Source: Rhodococcus sp. (in: high G+C Gram-positive bacteria) (GTDB lineage: Bacteria > Actinomycetota > Actinomycetes > Mycobacteriales > Mycobacteriaceae). Taken from it: 64,000 nt of DNA. How positions within the stretch are numbered: position 1 is the stretch's first letter; the number at the start of each line of letters is the position of its first letter. This document shows positions 25,915 to 34,161 of the stretch, one piece after another. The position numbers and the translations under genes were made by a program. The notes beneath the pieces are model-generated. The model was not told where the DNA came from. It saw only the letters and a program-made list of their open reading frames with translations, and ran no database searches. The stretch covers positions 62,001-126,000 of the forward strand of contig NZ_JAHFVG010000013.1 of NCBI RefSeq assembly GCF_023264675.1, written 5' to 3'.

Positions 25915-28023
25915 ATGACCACCGCAGCGGAAACGCCGACGACAGACCTGCGCGCCGACGCCGAGCGCCTGCTTCGCGAACTCGCAGGCCCCGACGCGAG
26001 CCTGCGCGAGGACCAGTGGATCGCTATCGAGGCGCTGGTGGTGCAGCGGCGGCGAGCGCTCGTCGTTCAGCGCACCGGCTGGGGAAAGTCGGCGGTGTAC
26101 TTCATCGCGGCGAAATTACTGCGCGAACAAGGCCTGGGCCCCACGGTGATCGTCTCGCCCCTCTTGGCGTTGATGCGCAACCAGGTTGCCGCCGCCGAGC
26201 GGGCGGGCGTCAAAGCGGCCACCATCAACTCGGGGAACATGACCGAGTGGGAGGACGTCCATGCCGACGTCGCCGCAGGCAGGCTCGACGTCCTGCTGGT
26301 CAGTCCCGAGCGCCTCAACAACCCGGATTTCCGAGACCAGGTGCTTCCGTCGCTTGCAGGCGACGCCGGTCTCGTGGTGGTCGACGAGGCGCACTGTGTA
26401 TCGGATTGGGGTCACGATTTTCGTCCCGACTACCGGCGAATTCGCACGCTCATCTCCGAGCTTCGCGAAGGCATTCCAGTGCTTGCCACCACGGCAACCG
26501 CGAACGATCGCGTGGTCGCCGATGTCGCAGCCCAGCTCGGAGTCGGCGGTGGAGACACATTGGTGCTGCGCGGCGGACTGGAAAGAGAATCGTTGCACTT
26601 GTCGGTGGTGCAGATCGAGAACACCACCGAACGAGCTGCGTGGCTGGCTTCGCATCTGACTCAGCTCCCGGGATCGGGGATCATCTACACCCTGACGGTC
26701 TCTGCCGCGCGCGACCTGGCGAGTCTGCTGTCCGACCAAGGCCTGGCGGTAGCTGCCTATACCGGCCAGACCGACACCACCGAACGCGAGGCGTTGGAAG
26801 CGGATCTACTCGGCAACCAGGTCAAAGCCCTGGTCGCTACATCCGCGCTCGGAATGGGCTTCGACAAGCCCGACCTGGGCTTCGTCGTACACATGGGTGC
26901 TCCGTCCTCCCCGATCTCGTATTACCAGCAGGTCGGTCGCGCCGGCCGCGCCACCGAACGCGCCGAAGTCATTCTGCTGCCGGGCCACGAGGACAAACAG
27001 ATCTGGAGCTACTTCGCCTCCGTCGCGTTTCCCCGTGAACACGTGGTCAGGCAGGTCATCGACACTCTCGATTCGGTGAAGCCACAGTCGACGCCCGCAT
27101 TGGAGCCGCTGGTCGATCTGAACCGAAGTCGACTGGAGATGGTCCTCAAGGTGCTCGACGTCGACGGGGCGGTTCAACGCGTGCGAGGCGGATGGATCTC
27201 CACCGGGCAACCCTGGACGTACGACGCCGCTCGTTACGAGCGTCTCGAAGAAGCCAGGGAGTCGGAACAACAAGCGATGGTCGACTATCAGCGCACCGAC
27301 GGGTGCCGGATGGAATTTCTGCGGCGCCAGTTGGACGATCCGGACTTGGGCGCGGGCGAGAGCAAATGTGGTCGCTGCGACAATTGCACAGGCCAGACTT
27401 ACTCTTCACACGTTGACGCGGCTGCCGTGGAATCCGCCAAAGCCCGGCTCGATCGGCCGGGTCTCGATCTACCGCCACGAAAGCAGTGGCCGAGCGGAAT
27501 GAAGAAGCTCGGTGTTTCGCTGTCGGGGAAGATCGCCGACGGACCCGAGCCGGGCCGCATTCTGGGCAGGCTGACCGACCTGGGATGGGGTTCTCGATTG
27601 CGCGGTGTACTGGGCGGACCCGACGGACCGGCACCGGAGGCTCTTGTCGACGGCTGCATCAAGGTTCTGGCCTCGTGGGACTGGAAAGAGCGTCCGACGT
27701 CGGTCATCGCGCTCGAATCCGACAGTCATCCCGTCCTCGTGCGATCGGTGGCAAGCGAGTTGGCACGAATCGGCAGGCTCGCCGACCTCGGGGTTCTCGG
27801 CGTTCGCCCGGATCACCCACCGGTCGCTGCCGCCAACTCGGCGTTCCGCGTCGCCGGACTCGTCGATTCATGGGACGTCCCGGACCTCACCGGCACCGAC
27901 GGCCCGGTCCTTCTGGTGGATCTGACCACCGACACCGGCTGGACCTTCACCTGCGCTGCGGTGGCGCTGAAGCAGGCAGGCGCCGACGCTGTGCTGCCGT
28001 TCGCGTTGGCCACCCCGAAGTAG
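25915..28023 (+). CDS. RecQ-family DNA helicase with phosphoribosyltransferase-like C-terminus
   Basis: 702 residues from the ATG at 25915. The helicase core has QRTGWGKSAVYFIA (Walker A), VVVDEAHCVSDWGHDFRPDY (DEAH plus the RecQ aromatic loop), LATTATAND and QQVGRAGRATER (motif VI). RecQ zinc cysteines are C...KCGRCDNC at about 465-495. Instead of an HRDC domain, the last 200 residues end with PVLLVDLTTDTGWTFTCAAVAL, similar to the PRPP loop of phosphoribosyltransferases such as ComF, with one of the two usual acidic residues replaced. A role in DNA repair is expected; what the extra domain does is unknown. Confidence 0.85.
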   Translation: MTTAAETPTTDLRADAERLLRELAGPDASLREDQWIAIEALVVQRRRALVVQRTGWGKSAVYFIAAKLLREQGLGPTVIVSPLLALMRNQVAAAERAGVKAATINSGNMTEWEDVHADVAAGRLDVLLVSPERLNNPDFRDQVLPSLAGDAGLVVVDEAHCVSDWGHDFRPDYRRIRTLISELREGIPVLATTATANDRVVADVAAQLGVGGGDTLVLRGGLERESLHLSVVQIENTTERAAWLASHLTQLPGSGIIYTLTVSAARDLASLLSDQGLAVAAYTGQTDTTEREALEADLLGNQVKALVATSALGMGFDKPDLGFVVHMGAPSSPISYYQQVGRAGRATERAEVILLPGHEDKQIWSYFASVAFPREHVVRQVIDTLDSVKPQSTPALEPLVDLNRSRLEMVLKVLDVDGAVQRVRGGWISTGQPWTYDAARYERLEEARESEQQAMVDYQRTDGCRMEFLRRQLDDPDLGAGESKCGRCDNCTGQTYSSHVDAAAVESAKARLDRPGLDLPPRKQWPSGMKKLGVSLSGKIADGPEPGRILGRLTDLGWGSRLRGVLGGPDGPAPEALVDGCIKVLASWDWKERPTSVIALESDSHPVLVRSVASELARIGRLADLGVLGVRPDHPPVAAANSAFRVAGLVDSWDVPDLTGTDGPVLLVDLTTDTGWTFTCAAVALKQAGADAVLPFALATPK

Positions 28024-28049
28024 CTCACGGGGTCGGGCGCGAAACTAAG

Positions 28050-28075
28050 TTCACCCTCACGATCGAGGGGGTGCA
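28050..28075. promoter_or_regulatory. Imperfect dyad 1 upstream of ectAB
   Basis: TTCACCCTC (28050-28058) and GGGGGTGCA (28067-28075) form an imperfect inverted repeat. The same pair recurs at 28133-28156. No T-run follows, so a terminator for the helicase gene is less likely than a protein-binding site. Confidence 0.35.
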
Positions 28076-28116
28076 TCGCTTCGGAAACGGCTCCGCGTTA
28101 CCCCACAACCACTGTT

Positions 28117-28132
28117 TGTGACCAGCATCACA
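28117..28132. promoter_or_regulatory. CRP/GlxR-type binding site upstream of ectAB
   Basis: TGTGA, six bases, TCACA: a perfect match to the consensus of actinobacterial cAMP receptor proteins (GlxR in Corynebacterium, Crp in Mycobacterium). It lies about 95-110 bases before the proposed ectA start, a position that could support activation. Confidence 0.7.
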
Positions 28133-28156
28133 TTCACCCTCTAACCAGGGGATGCA
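28133..28156. promoter_or_regulatory. Imperfect dyad 2 upstream of ectAB
   Basis: TTCACCCTC (28133-28141) and GGGGATGCA (28148-28156), a second copy of the dyad at 28050, directly abutting the CRP-type site. No regulator is known to me for this sequence. Confidence 0.35.
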
Positions 28157-28227
28157 AGGGGGTTTGAGCAAGCAATATCCGCGGGTACATGAAATGCCAT
28201 GAGCAGCTTGTTACGTTTGTATTTCCT

Positions 28228-30051
28228 ATGAAGCCCGCATCGCTGAGAGCAACCCCAGTCACTGCGCCGGACGCAGTGAAGTTTCGTAGCCCACGTATTT
28301 CCGACGGAGTCCGGCTCTGGGAGATCGCCCGAGATTCGAGAGTGCTCGATCTCAACTCGAGTTACTCGTACATTCTGTGGTGCCGAGATTTCGCCGCCAC
28401 GTCCGTCGTGTCGGATGTCGATGGACGAGCCGTCGGTTTCGTCACCGGTTACATCCGACAGGACGCGCCCACAACATTTTTCGTGTGGCAGGTCGCAGTC
28501 GACTCCGACCAACGAGGCAAAGGCCTCGCCGGACGGATGCTCAACGAATTGCTCGACCGCCTTACACCACAGGGCATCACACATCTCGAAACAACGATCA
28601 GCCCCGACAACGAAGCGTCGATAGCGCTGTTCACGGCCCTCGCCCGAACACGAGGGACCGACATTGGAAAATCAGACCTGTTCGCGCCCAATGATTTCCC
28701 TGATAGCCACGAGGCCGAGGAGCTCTACACAGTAGGCCCCGCTCACGTGCGCACAAACGAAAGGAACAAGCAGAACATGACCGAAAAGACGCAGATCACC
28801 GAGAAGCCCGACGTTTTCGAAACCGTCGAGTCCGCTGTCCGTAGCTACAGCCGCCAGTGGCCCGCTGTGTTCAAGACAGCAAAGAATTCCACCATCACCG
28901 ACGAGAGCGGTCTGGAGTACCTGGACTTCTTCGGTGGCGCAGGCGCATTGAACTACGGACACAACAATCAGATCCTCAAGGACGCACTCGTCGAGTACAT
29001 CCAGAGCGACGGCATCACCCACGGCCTGGACATGTCCACTGTTGCCAAGCGCGAATTCCTCGAGTCGTTCAAGAAGAACATTCTCGAGCCGCGCGGACTG
29101 GACTACAAGGTCCAGTTCCCCGGCCCCACAGGCGCCAACACCGTCGAGGCGGCACTCAAGCTCGCCCGCAAGGTGACCGGCCGTGAGTCGATCATCAACT
29201 TCACCAACGCCTTCCACGGAATGACACTCGGAGCGTTGTCGGTAACCGGCAACTCGATGAAGCGAGCTGGCGCCGGAATCCCGTTGGTACACACCACCCC
29301 GATGCCGTACGACAACTACTTCGGCGGCGTCACCGAGGACTTCCAGTGGTTCGAGCGGGTACTCGACGACTCGGGCAGTGGCTTCAACCGTCCGGCAGCA
29401 GTCATTGTCGAGACCATTCAGGGTGAGGGCGGCATCAACGTCGCGCGTCCGGAGTGGTTGCGCGCCTTGGCCGAGCTGTGCAAGCGACGCGAAATCCTGC
29501 TGATCGTCGATGACGTGCAGATGGGTTGCGGACGCACCGGCCAGTTCTTCTCCTTCGAAGAGGCCGGAATCGTGCCGGACATCGTCACCCTGTCCAAGTC
29601 GATCGGCGGCTATGGAATGCCGATGGCGCTGACCCTGTTCAAGCCCGAACTCGATGTGTGGGCACCGGGCGAGCACAACGGTACGTTCCGCGGATTCAAC
29701 CCGTCGTTCGTGACATCGAAGGCTGCCATCGACACCTACTGGTCGGACGACACTTTCGAGAAGGACGTTCTCGCCAAGGGCGCGCACATCCAGGATCGTT
29801 TCATCAAGTTGTGCGCGAAGTTCGACGGAATCTCGACTCGTGGCCGTGGCATGGTCCAGGCACTGGTGTTCGACGAGCCGGAACTGGCTTCCAAGGTTTC
29901 CCAGCTCGCCTACGACGAGCGGTTGCTCGTCGAGACCGCCGGCCCCAAGGACGAGGTCGTCAAGCTGCTGCCGCCGCTGACCACCACGCTCGACGAGCTG
30001 GATCGCGGGTTGGACATTCTCGAAGGAGCTGTCGCGAAAGTGCTCTCCTGA
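28228..30051 (+). CDS. ectB: EctA-EctB fusion: diaminobutyrate acetyltransferase plus diaminobutyrate transaminase
   Basis: One uninterrupted frame encodes both enzymes (607 residues from the ATG at 28228; another ATG at 28189 is possible, neither has a clear ribosome site). Residues 1-about 172 are EctA, a GNAT acetyltransferase (VWQVAVDSDQRGKGLAGRML is the acetyl-CoA loop; it ends HEAEELYTVGPA). A short linker (HVRTNERNKQN) leads into EctB, a class III aminotransferase (QFPGPTGANTVEAALKLAR, FHGMTLGALS, LIVDDVQMGCGRTGQFFSFE, SKSIGGYGMPMALT). EctB makes diaminobutyrate from aspartate semialdehyde and EctA acetylates it. ectC follows. The two are usually separate proteins. Confidence 0.85.
   Translation: MKPASLRATPVTAPDAVKFRSPRISDGVRLWEIARDSRVLDLNSSYSYILWCRDFAATSVVSDVDGRAVGFVTGYIRQDAPTTFFVWQVAVDSDQRGKGLAGRMLNELLDRLTPQGITHLETTISPDNEASIALFTALARTRGTDIGKSDLFAPNDFPDSHEAEELYTVGPAHVRTNERNKQNMTEKTQITEKPDVFETVESAVRSYSRQWPAVFKTAKNSTITDESGLEYLDFFGGAGALNYGHNNQILKDALVEYIQSDGITHGLDMSTVAKREFLESFKKNILEPRGLDYKVQFPGPTGANTVEAALKLARKVTGRESIINFTNAFHGMTLGALSVTGNSMKRAGAGIPLVHTTPMPYDNYFGGVTEDFQWFERVLDDSGSGFNRPAAVIVETIQGEGGINVARPEWLRALAELCKRREILLIVDDVQMGCGRTGQFFSFEEAGIVPDIVTLSKSIGGYGMPMALTLFKPELDVWAPGEHNGTFRGFNPSFVTSKAAIDTYWSDDTFEKDVLAKGAHIQDRFIKLCAKFDGISTRGRGMVQALVFDEPELASKVSQLAYDERLLVETAGPKDEVVKLLPPLTTTLDELDRGLDILEGAVAKVLS
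28759..28779 (+). promoter_or_regulatory. ectB: Internal ribosome site and ATG for separate EctB
   Basis: GAAAGGA (28759-28765) lies 11 bases before an ATG (28777-28779) that would start a normal 424-residue EctB. It allows EctB to be made on its own from the fused frame. In the adjacent frame this ATG overlaps a TGA, the usual coupling arrangement, so a one-base change in ectA could explain the fusion. Confidence 0.55.
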
Positions 30052-30109
30052 GCCACTTCTCGCCCAGCACCGATCTTTTTCGAAGGATTTTTCTCGAAGG
30101 GAGCAACAC

Positions 30110-30508
30110 ATGATCGTACGTACCACCGCAGAAATCACCGGCACCGATCGCGACATTGCGAGCGAGGACGGCAACTGGAGAAGCAAGCGCATCATCCTCG
30201 GCGGCGACAAGGTCGGGTTCTCGTTCCACGAGACCACGATCCAGGCCGGAACGGTGAACAATTTTCACTATGCCAACCACGTCGAGGCTGTCTGGCTCAT
30301 CGAAGGCGAAGGCACGCTGACCGATCGCGAAACCGGTGAGACCTACGAACTCGGTGCGGGGTCGATGTACCTACTCAACGGCAACGAGCGCCACACCGTC
30401 GAGCCGCGCACACAGATGCGCATGCTGTGCGTTTTCAATCCTCCCGTGGTGGGCAACGAAACCCACGACGAGAACGGTGTGTACCCCCTCGTCGAGGTAC
30501 CGGCGTAA
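30110..30508 (+). CDS. ectC: L-ectoine synthase
   Basis: 132 residues, normal EctC size, behind AAGGGAG. The cupin core is clear: FSFHETTIQAGTVNNFHYANHVEAVWLIEGEGTLTD and GSMYLLNGNERHTVEPRTQMRMLCVFNPP, with the metal-binding Glu, Tyr and His positions. It closes N-acetyl-diaminobutyrate to ectoine, the osmoprotectant. It follows ectAB after 58 bases. No ectoine hydroxylase (ectD) is adjacent; a dehydrogenase gene takes that place. Confidence 0.96.
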   Translation: MIVRTTAEITGTDRDIASEDGNWRSKRIILGGDKVGFSFHETTIQAGTVNNFHYANHVEAVWLIEGEGTLTDRETGETYELGAGSMYLLNGNERHTVEPRTQMRMLCVFNPPVVGNETHDENGVYPLVEVPA

Positions 30509-30535
30509 CGGTCTGCACGCAGTAGAATTTCAAGT

Positions 30536-31468
30536 GTGACTTCGCCCCGCTCAACTGCAATCGCCGTCGGCCCCGAAGAGGACCGGAAGTTGGTGAACGC
30601 AGTCGAGCGGGGCGGAGGTGTATCCGCACCGGTCTCCGAGGCGGAGGCGTTGATCTGGAACTCCTCCCCCGAACAGTTCCCCGAATCCCTCCCGTCCACT
30701 GTCAAGTGGGTTCAACTAGCGTCTGCAGGCGTCGAGTCGTGGTTCGACGCCGGAATTCTGGAGAAATATCCCCTCGTCGAGTTCACCTCCGCCGCAGGCG
30801 CCTACGCGTGCACTGTTGCCGAGCACGCCCTCTCGCTGCTGCTCGCCGGTGTTCGGGCACTCCCCGAGCATCTGGAAGCGCGCACTTGGAAGCAATCTCA
30901 GTTCATGAAGCAGGTCGGCACCCTGAGAGGTTCGACGGTCACCATCGTCGGGGCCGGCGGCATCGGCCGGGCTCTGATCCCGATGCTCACGGCACTCGGA
31001 GCCGAGGTCGTCGCCGTCAACCGCTCGGGTTCTCCCGTTCCCGGCGCCGTCCGCACACTTCCCGTGATTCAGCTCGACGAAGTCTGGTCCGCGACCGATC
31101 ACGTCGTCGTTGCGGCGCCCGCCACCCCCGCCACCCGGCACCTGATCGGTAGCGCCGAGCTGAGCCGGTTGAAAACGCACTCCTGGGTGATCAATGTGGC
31201 GCGCGGCTCACTGATCGACACCGACGCTCTGGTGAGCGCCATCGATACCGGCGCGATCGGCGGGGCCGGTCTCGATGTCACCGATCCCGAGCCGCTTCCC
31301 GACGGCCATCGGCTGTGGGATCTGACCAACGCGATCGTCACGCCCCACGATTCCAACCCGCCACATCTTCGCGAAGATGCATACGCCGATCACGTGGCGG
31401 CCAACGTAGCGCGTTTCGTCGCAGGTGAGGAGCTCATAGCCCGCGTCGATCCCCTTCGCGGCTACTGA
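30536..31468 (+). CDS. D-isomer-specific 2-hydroxyacid dehydrogenase downstream of ectC
   Basis: 310 residues from a GTG, 27 bases after ectC, so probably in the ect transcript. The NAD motif is VTIVGAGGIGRALIPML; catalytic Arg, Glu and His are in INVARGSLID, DVTDPEPLP and VTPHDSN. It belongs to the same broad family as the gene at 10045-11010 but the two are not close copies. No role in ectoine synthesis is known for this family; it may be a bystander or handle a side product. Confidence 0.85.
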   Translation: MTSPRSTAIAVGPEEDRKLVNAVERGGGVSAPVSEAEALIWNSSPEQFPESLPSTVKWVQLASAGVESWFDAGILEKYPLVEFTSAAGAYACTVAEHALSLLLAGVRALPEHLEARTWKQSQFMKQVGTLRGSTVTIVGAGGIGRALIPMLTALGAEVVAVNRSGSPVPGAVRTLPVIQLDEVWSATDHVVVAAPATPATRHLIGSAELSRLKTHSWVINVARGSLIDTDALVSAIDTGAIGGAGLDVTDPEPLPDGHRLWDLTNAIVTPHDSNPPHLREDAYADHVAANVARFVAGEELIARVDPLRGY

Positions 31469-31485
31469 GCGCTAACCTGGAGTGC

Positions 31486-32346
31486 GTGGCTTCACCTGCT
31501 CCAATCGACTCCCCCGGTCAGCAACTCGACACCGTGATCGAACTGCTGGCCGGGCAACGCGTCGCCGTCGTCTCCGGTGCCGGAATGTCCACCGACTCCG
31601 GCATCCCCGACTACCGCGGCCCCGACTCCCCTCCGCGGAATCCGATGACCTACCAGCAGTTCGTCGGCGACGACGAGTTCCGCAGACACTATTGGGCTCG
31701 GAATCATGTCGGTTGGCGTCATATGGATGCGGCGAGGCCGAACAGCGGTCACCGCGCCCTCGCCGAACTGGAGCGTCGAAGAAACGTCAGCGGCATCATC
31801 ACCCAGAACGTCGACATGCTGCACACCAAAGCGGGCAGCCGACGAGTGATCGACCTGCACGGCGTGTACGCCCGTGTGCGCTGTCTGGGATGCGAACGGC
31901 TCGTCTCGCGGGTTGCGCTCGCTCAGCGGCTCGATCGCGAGAACCCTGGCTTCACCGAGAGCGTGGCTCCGGCCGACGGAGTCGAGATCGCGCCCGACGC
32001 CGACGCCGTCATCACCAGTACCGCTCATTTCCGGATGGTGGACTGCGAACACTGCGGCGGCGTTCTCAAGCCGGACATCGTCTACTTCGGCGAAAGCGTG
32101 CCCAAACCTCGCGTCGCGGACGCGTTCGCTCTCGTCGACGAGAGCGACGCCCTTCTGGTACTCGGATCCTCGCTCACCGTCATGTCCGGCCTGCGATTCG
32201 TACGGCGGGCGGCAAAAGCGGGAACTCCGGTCGTCATCGTCAACCGCGGATCGACGCGAGGCGATCCATTCGCCGCGGTGACCAGCCATGCGGGCTGCTC
32301 CGAGACACTCGCTGCACTGCTGTCGTCTCTACCGCCGCGTGAATAA
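31486..32346 (+). CDS. Sir2 family NAD-dependent protein deacylase
   Basis: 286 residues from a GTG, 17 bases after the dehydrogenase. Sirtuin motifs: VVSGAGMSTDSGIPDYRGPDS, ITQNVDMLHTKAGS, catalytic His in DLHGVYARVRC, zinc cysteines CLGCE and CEHCGG, and VLGSSLTVMSG. It removes acyl groups from protein lysines using NAD. It ends two bases from the convergent exporter gene. Confidence 0.92.
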   Translation: MASPAPIDSPGQQLDTVIELLAGQRVAVVSGAGMSTDSGIPDYRGPDSPPRNPMTYQQFVGDDEFRRHYWARNHVGWRHMDAARPNSGHRALAELERRRNVSGIITQNVDMLHTKAGSRRVIDLHGVYARVRCLGCERLVSRVALAQRLDRENPGFTESVAPADGVEIAPDADAVITSTAHFRMVDCEHCGGVLKPDIVYFGESVPKPRVADAFALVDESDALLVLGSSLTVMSGLRFVRRAAKAGTPVVIVNRGSTRGDPFAAVTSHAGCSETLAALLSSLPPRE

Positions 32347-32348
32347 CC

Positions 32349-34055
32349 TTATCGGACAACTCCTTCCGCATCGTCCTCGATGCGAAGGCGCCCCGGCAAC
32401 AGCGTGAACGCCGCGATGGCACCGAGAAAGGCACTTCCGGCTGCCGCTACCGACGAGACATGCATGCCGTGGACGAAGGCATCCTTCGAGTCGGCGACGA
32501 AACCCGTCAGCGCTGCCTCGGCCTTCGCCTTCTGATCAGCGAGGACGTCCGCGGGAATCTGATCAGCTTGGGGAAGCGCGGCGCGCGCCTGCAGGGCCGA
32601 CGCCGATCGACCGGCGAATTCCAATGCACCACCGATGGATTCGCTTGCATCCGCCGTCACGAGCGGCGTGACCTGAACGTCGGACGGCAGTTGCGCCACG
32701 ATGTTCGACGGCTGATCCAACGACGACGCCACTTGCTCGGGCGTTCCGGCTCCCAGATCGGCCCGGAAGGCGACGGCCAACAACGAGCCGAGCACGGCGA
32801 CACCCAAAGCACCTGCCACCTGTCGCACGGTGTTGTTGACCGCCGAGCCCGCCCCCGCCTTGTCTCGTGGTACCGCGCCCATGATCGCGTTGGTTGCCGG
32901 TGTCATGGTCAGTCCCATTCCCGAACCGAGAGCGAACATCTGCACTTCGACGATCCACTGCGGCGTCGTCTCCCCCACCAAGCCATACGACAGCATCGAC
33001 AGCGCAAACAGCGTCAGGCCCGAGCCCGCGACATACCTGGCGCCGAAACGATCGGACAATCGCGCCGCTTGGCTCGCCGAGATCATCACACCCGCCGCGA
33101 CGGCGATCAACGCCACGCCGGCGGCGAGCGGAGTGTATCCGCGAATCGCCTGCAGGTAGTAGGCAAGATAGAACGTTGCACCCATCAACGAGAAGAACAC
33201 CAGCGCAATGGATATGGTGCCCGCCGAGAATTGTCGATTCTTGAACAGCGTCACATCGATGGTGGGGTGCGAACTTCGGCGCTCCAGCACCACGAAGAGC
33301 GTCAGAAGAGCGAGACCGAGAACGATCGCGCCGAGCGAACGCCACTGCGTCCAGTCATTGGTGTTGCCACCCTCGATGATTCCGAACACGAGTACGACGA
33401 GAGCAACGATCGACAGGAGAACCCCGAACGGGTCGATCTTGCCGGGATGCGGGTCCTTCGACTCGGGGACGAGCACGAAGATCAGCGCGACGCCGACGAT
33501 GACGATCGGCACGTTGACGAGGAACACCGAACCCCACCAGAAGAATTCGAGAAGCGCGCCGCCGGAGATCGGCCCGAGTGCGATCGCGATTCCGGATGCC
33601 GCGGCCCAGATTCCGATGGCCTTCGGTCGCTCGTCCGGTTCGAACACGTTCTGAATGATCGACAACGTCTGGGGTTGGACCGCGGCCGCGCCGATACCCA
33701 TGAGCGCGCGGTACACGATCAGCTCGGTCGCGGAGTCGGCAGTGGAACACAGTGCCGATGTCACACCGAACAACACCATGCCGATCACAAGGGTTCGTTT
33801 ACGACCGATACGGTCACCGGTCACACCCCACAGGATCAGCAGACCTGCGAACACGACCGCGTAGCTGTCGACAGCCCACTGCATCGCACTCTGTGATGCA
33901 TCGAGGTCCGATTGAATCGTCTTGAGTGCCACGTTCAAGATCGTGTTGTCGAGGATGACGACGAGTAGGCAGATCACCATCACTGCCAGAATCAACCAGC
34001 GCCTCCGGAAGATGATGTCCGATTGCGTGGAGAGTTCGGTCTGTGTGCGGTCCAT
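32349..34055 (-). CDS. MFS drug-type exporter, DHA2 (EmrB/QacA) family, 14 helices
   Basis: 568 residues. DHA2 marks: VVILDNTILNVALKTIQSDLDAS (motif D1), GVTGDRIGRKRTLVIGM (motif A), GPISGGALLEFFWWGSVFLVNVPI (motif C). Fourteen membrane segments can be placed, then an extended loop of about 90 residues before the last helix. Family members export drugs, dyes or metabolites with proton entry. No TetR regulator gene is adjacent. Confidence 0.88.
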   Translation of the reverse strand: MDRTQTELSTQSDIIFRRRWLILAVMVICLLVVILDNTILNVALKTIQSDLDASQSAMQWAVDSYAVVFAGLLILWGVTGDRIGRKRTLVIGMVLFGVTSALCSTADSATELIVYRALMGIGAAAVQPQTLSIIQNVFEPDERPKAIGIWAAASGIAIALGPISGGALLEFFWWGSVFLVNVPIVIVGVALIFVLVPESKDPHPGKIDPFGVLLSIVALVVLVFGIIEGGNTNDWTQWRSLGAIVLGLALLTLFVVLERRSSHPTIDVTLFKNRQFSAGTISIALVFFSLMGATFYLAYYLQAIRGYTPLAAGVALIAVAAGVMISASQAARLSDRFGARYVAGSGLTLFALSMLSYGLVGETTPQWIVEVQMFALGSGMGLTMTPATNAIMGAVPRDKAGAGSAVNNTVRQVAGALGVAVLGSLLAVAFRADLGAGTPEQVASSLDQPSNIVAQLPSDVQVTPLVTADASESIGGALEFAGRSASALQARAALPQADQIPADVLADQKAKAEAALTGFVADSKDAFVHGMHVSSVAAAGSAFLGAIAAFTLLPGRLRIEDDAEGVVR

Positions 34056-34130
34056 GTGTCACTCCCACTCGCGCGTGTGTTGATTCCATCGAACTGCGCG
34101 CGCGCGTGTACTGCAACACTTATCTCACAA

Positions 34131-34151
34131 AACGGACTCATTTGTCCGGTT
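34131..34151. terminator. Short palindrome between proB and the exporter gene
   Basis: CGGAC, six bases, GTCCG, followed on the minus strand by TTTT. It lies 10-30 bases past the proB stop, so it can act as a weak terminator for the proB transcript; it is also 75-95 bases upstream of the exporter start and could be an operator. I cannot separate the two. Confidence 0.4.
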
Positions 34152-34161
34152 CGAGTGGAAA

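Noticed and set aside
28672..30261. 529-codon open frame on the minus strand
   Set aside because: Antisense to ectB and ectC, with no recognisable domain.
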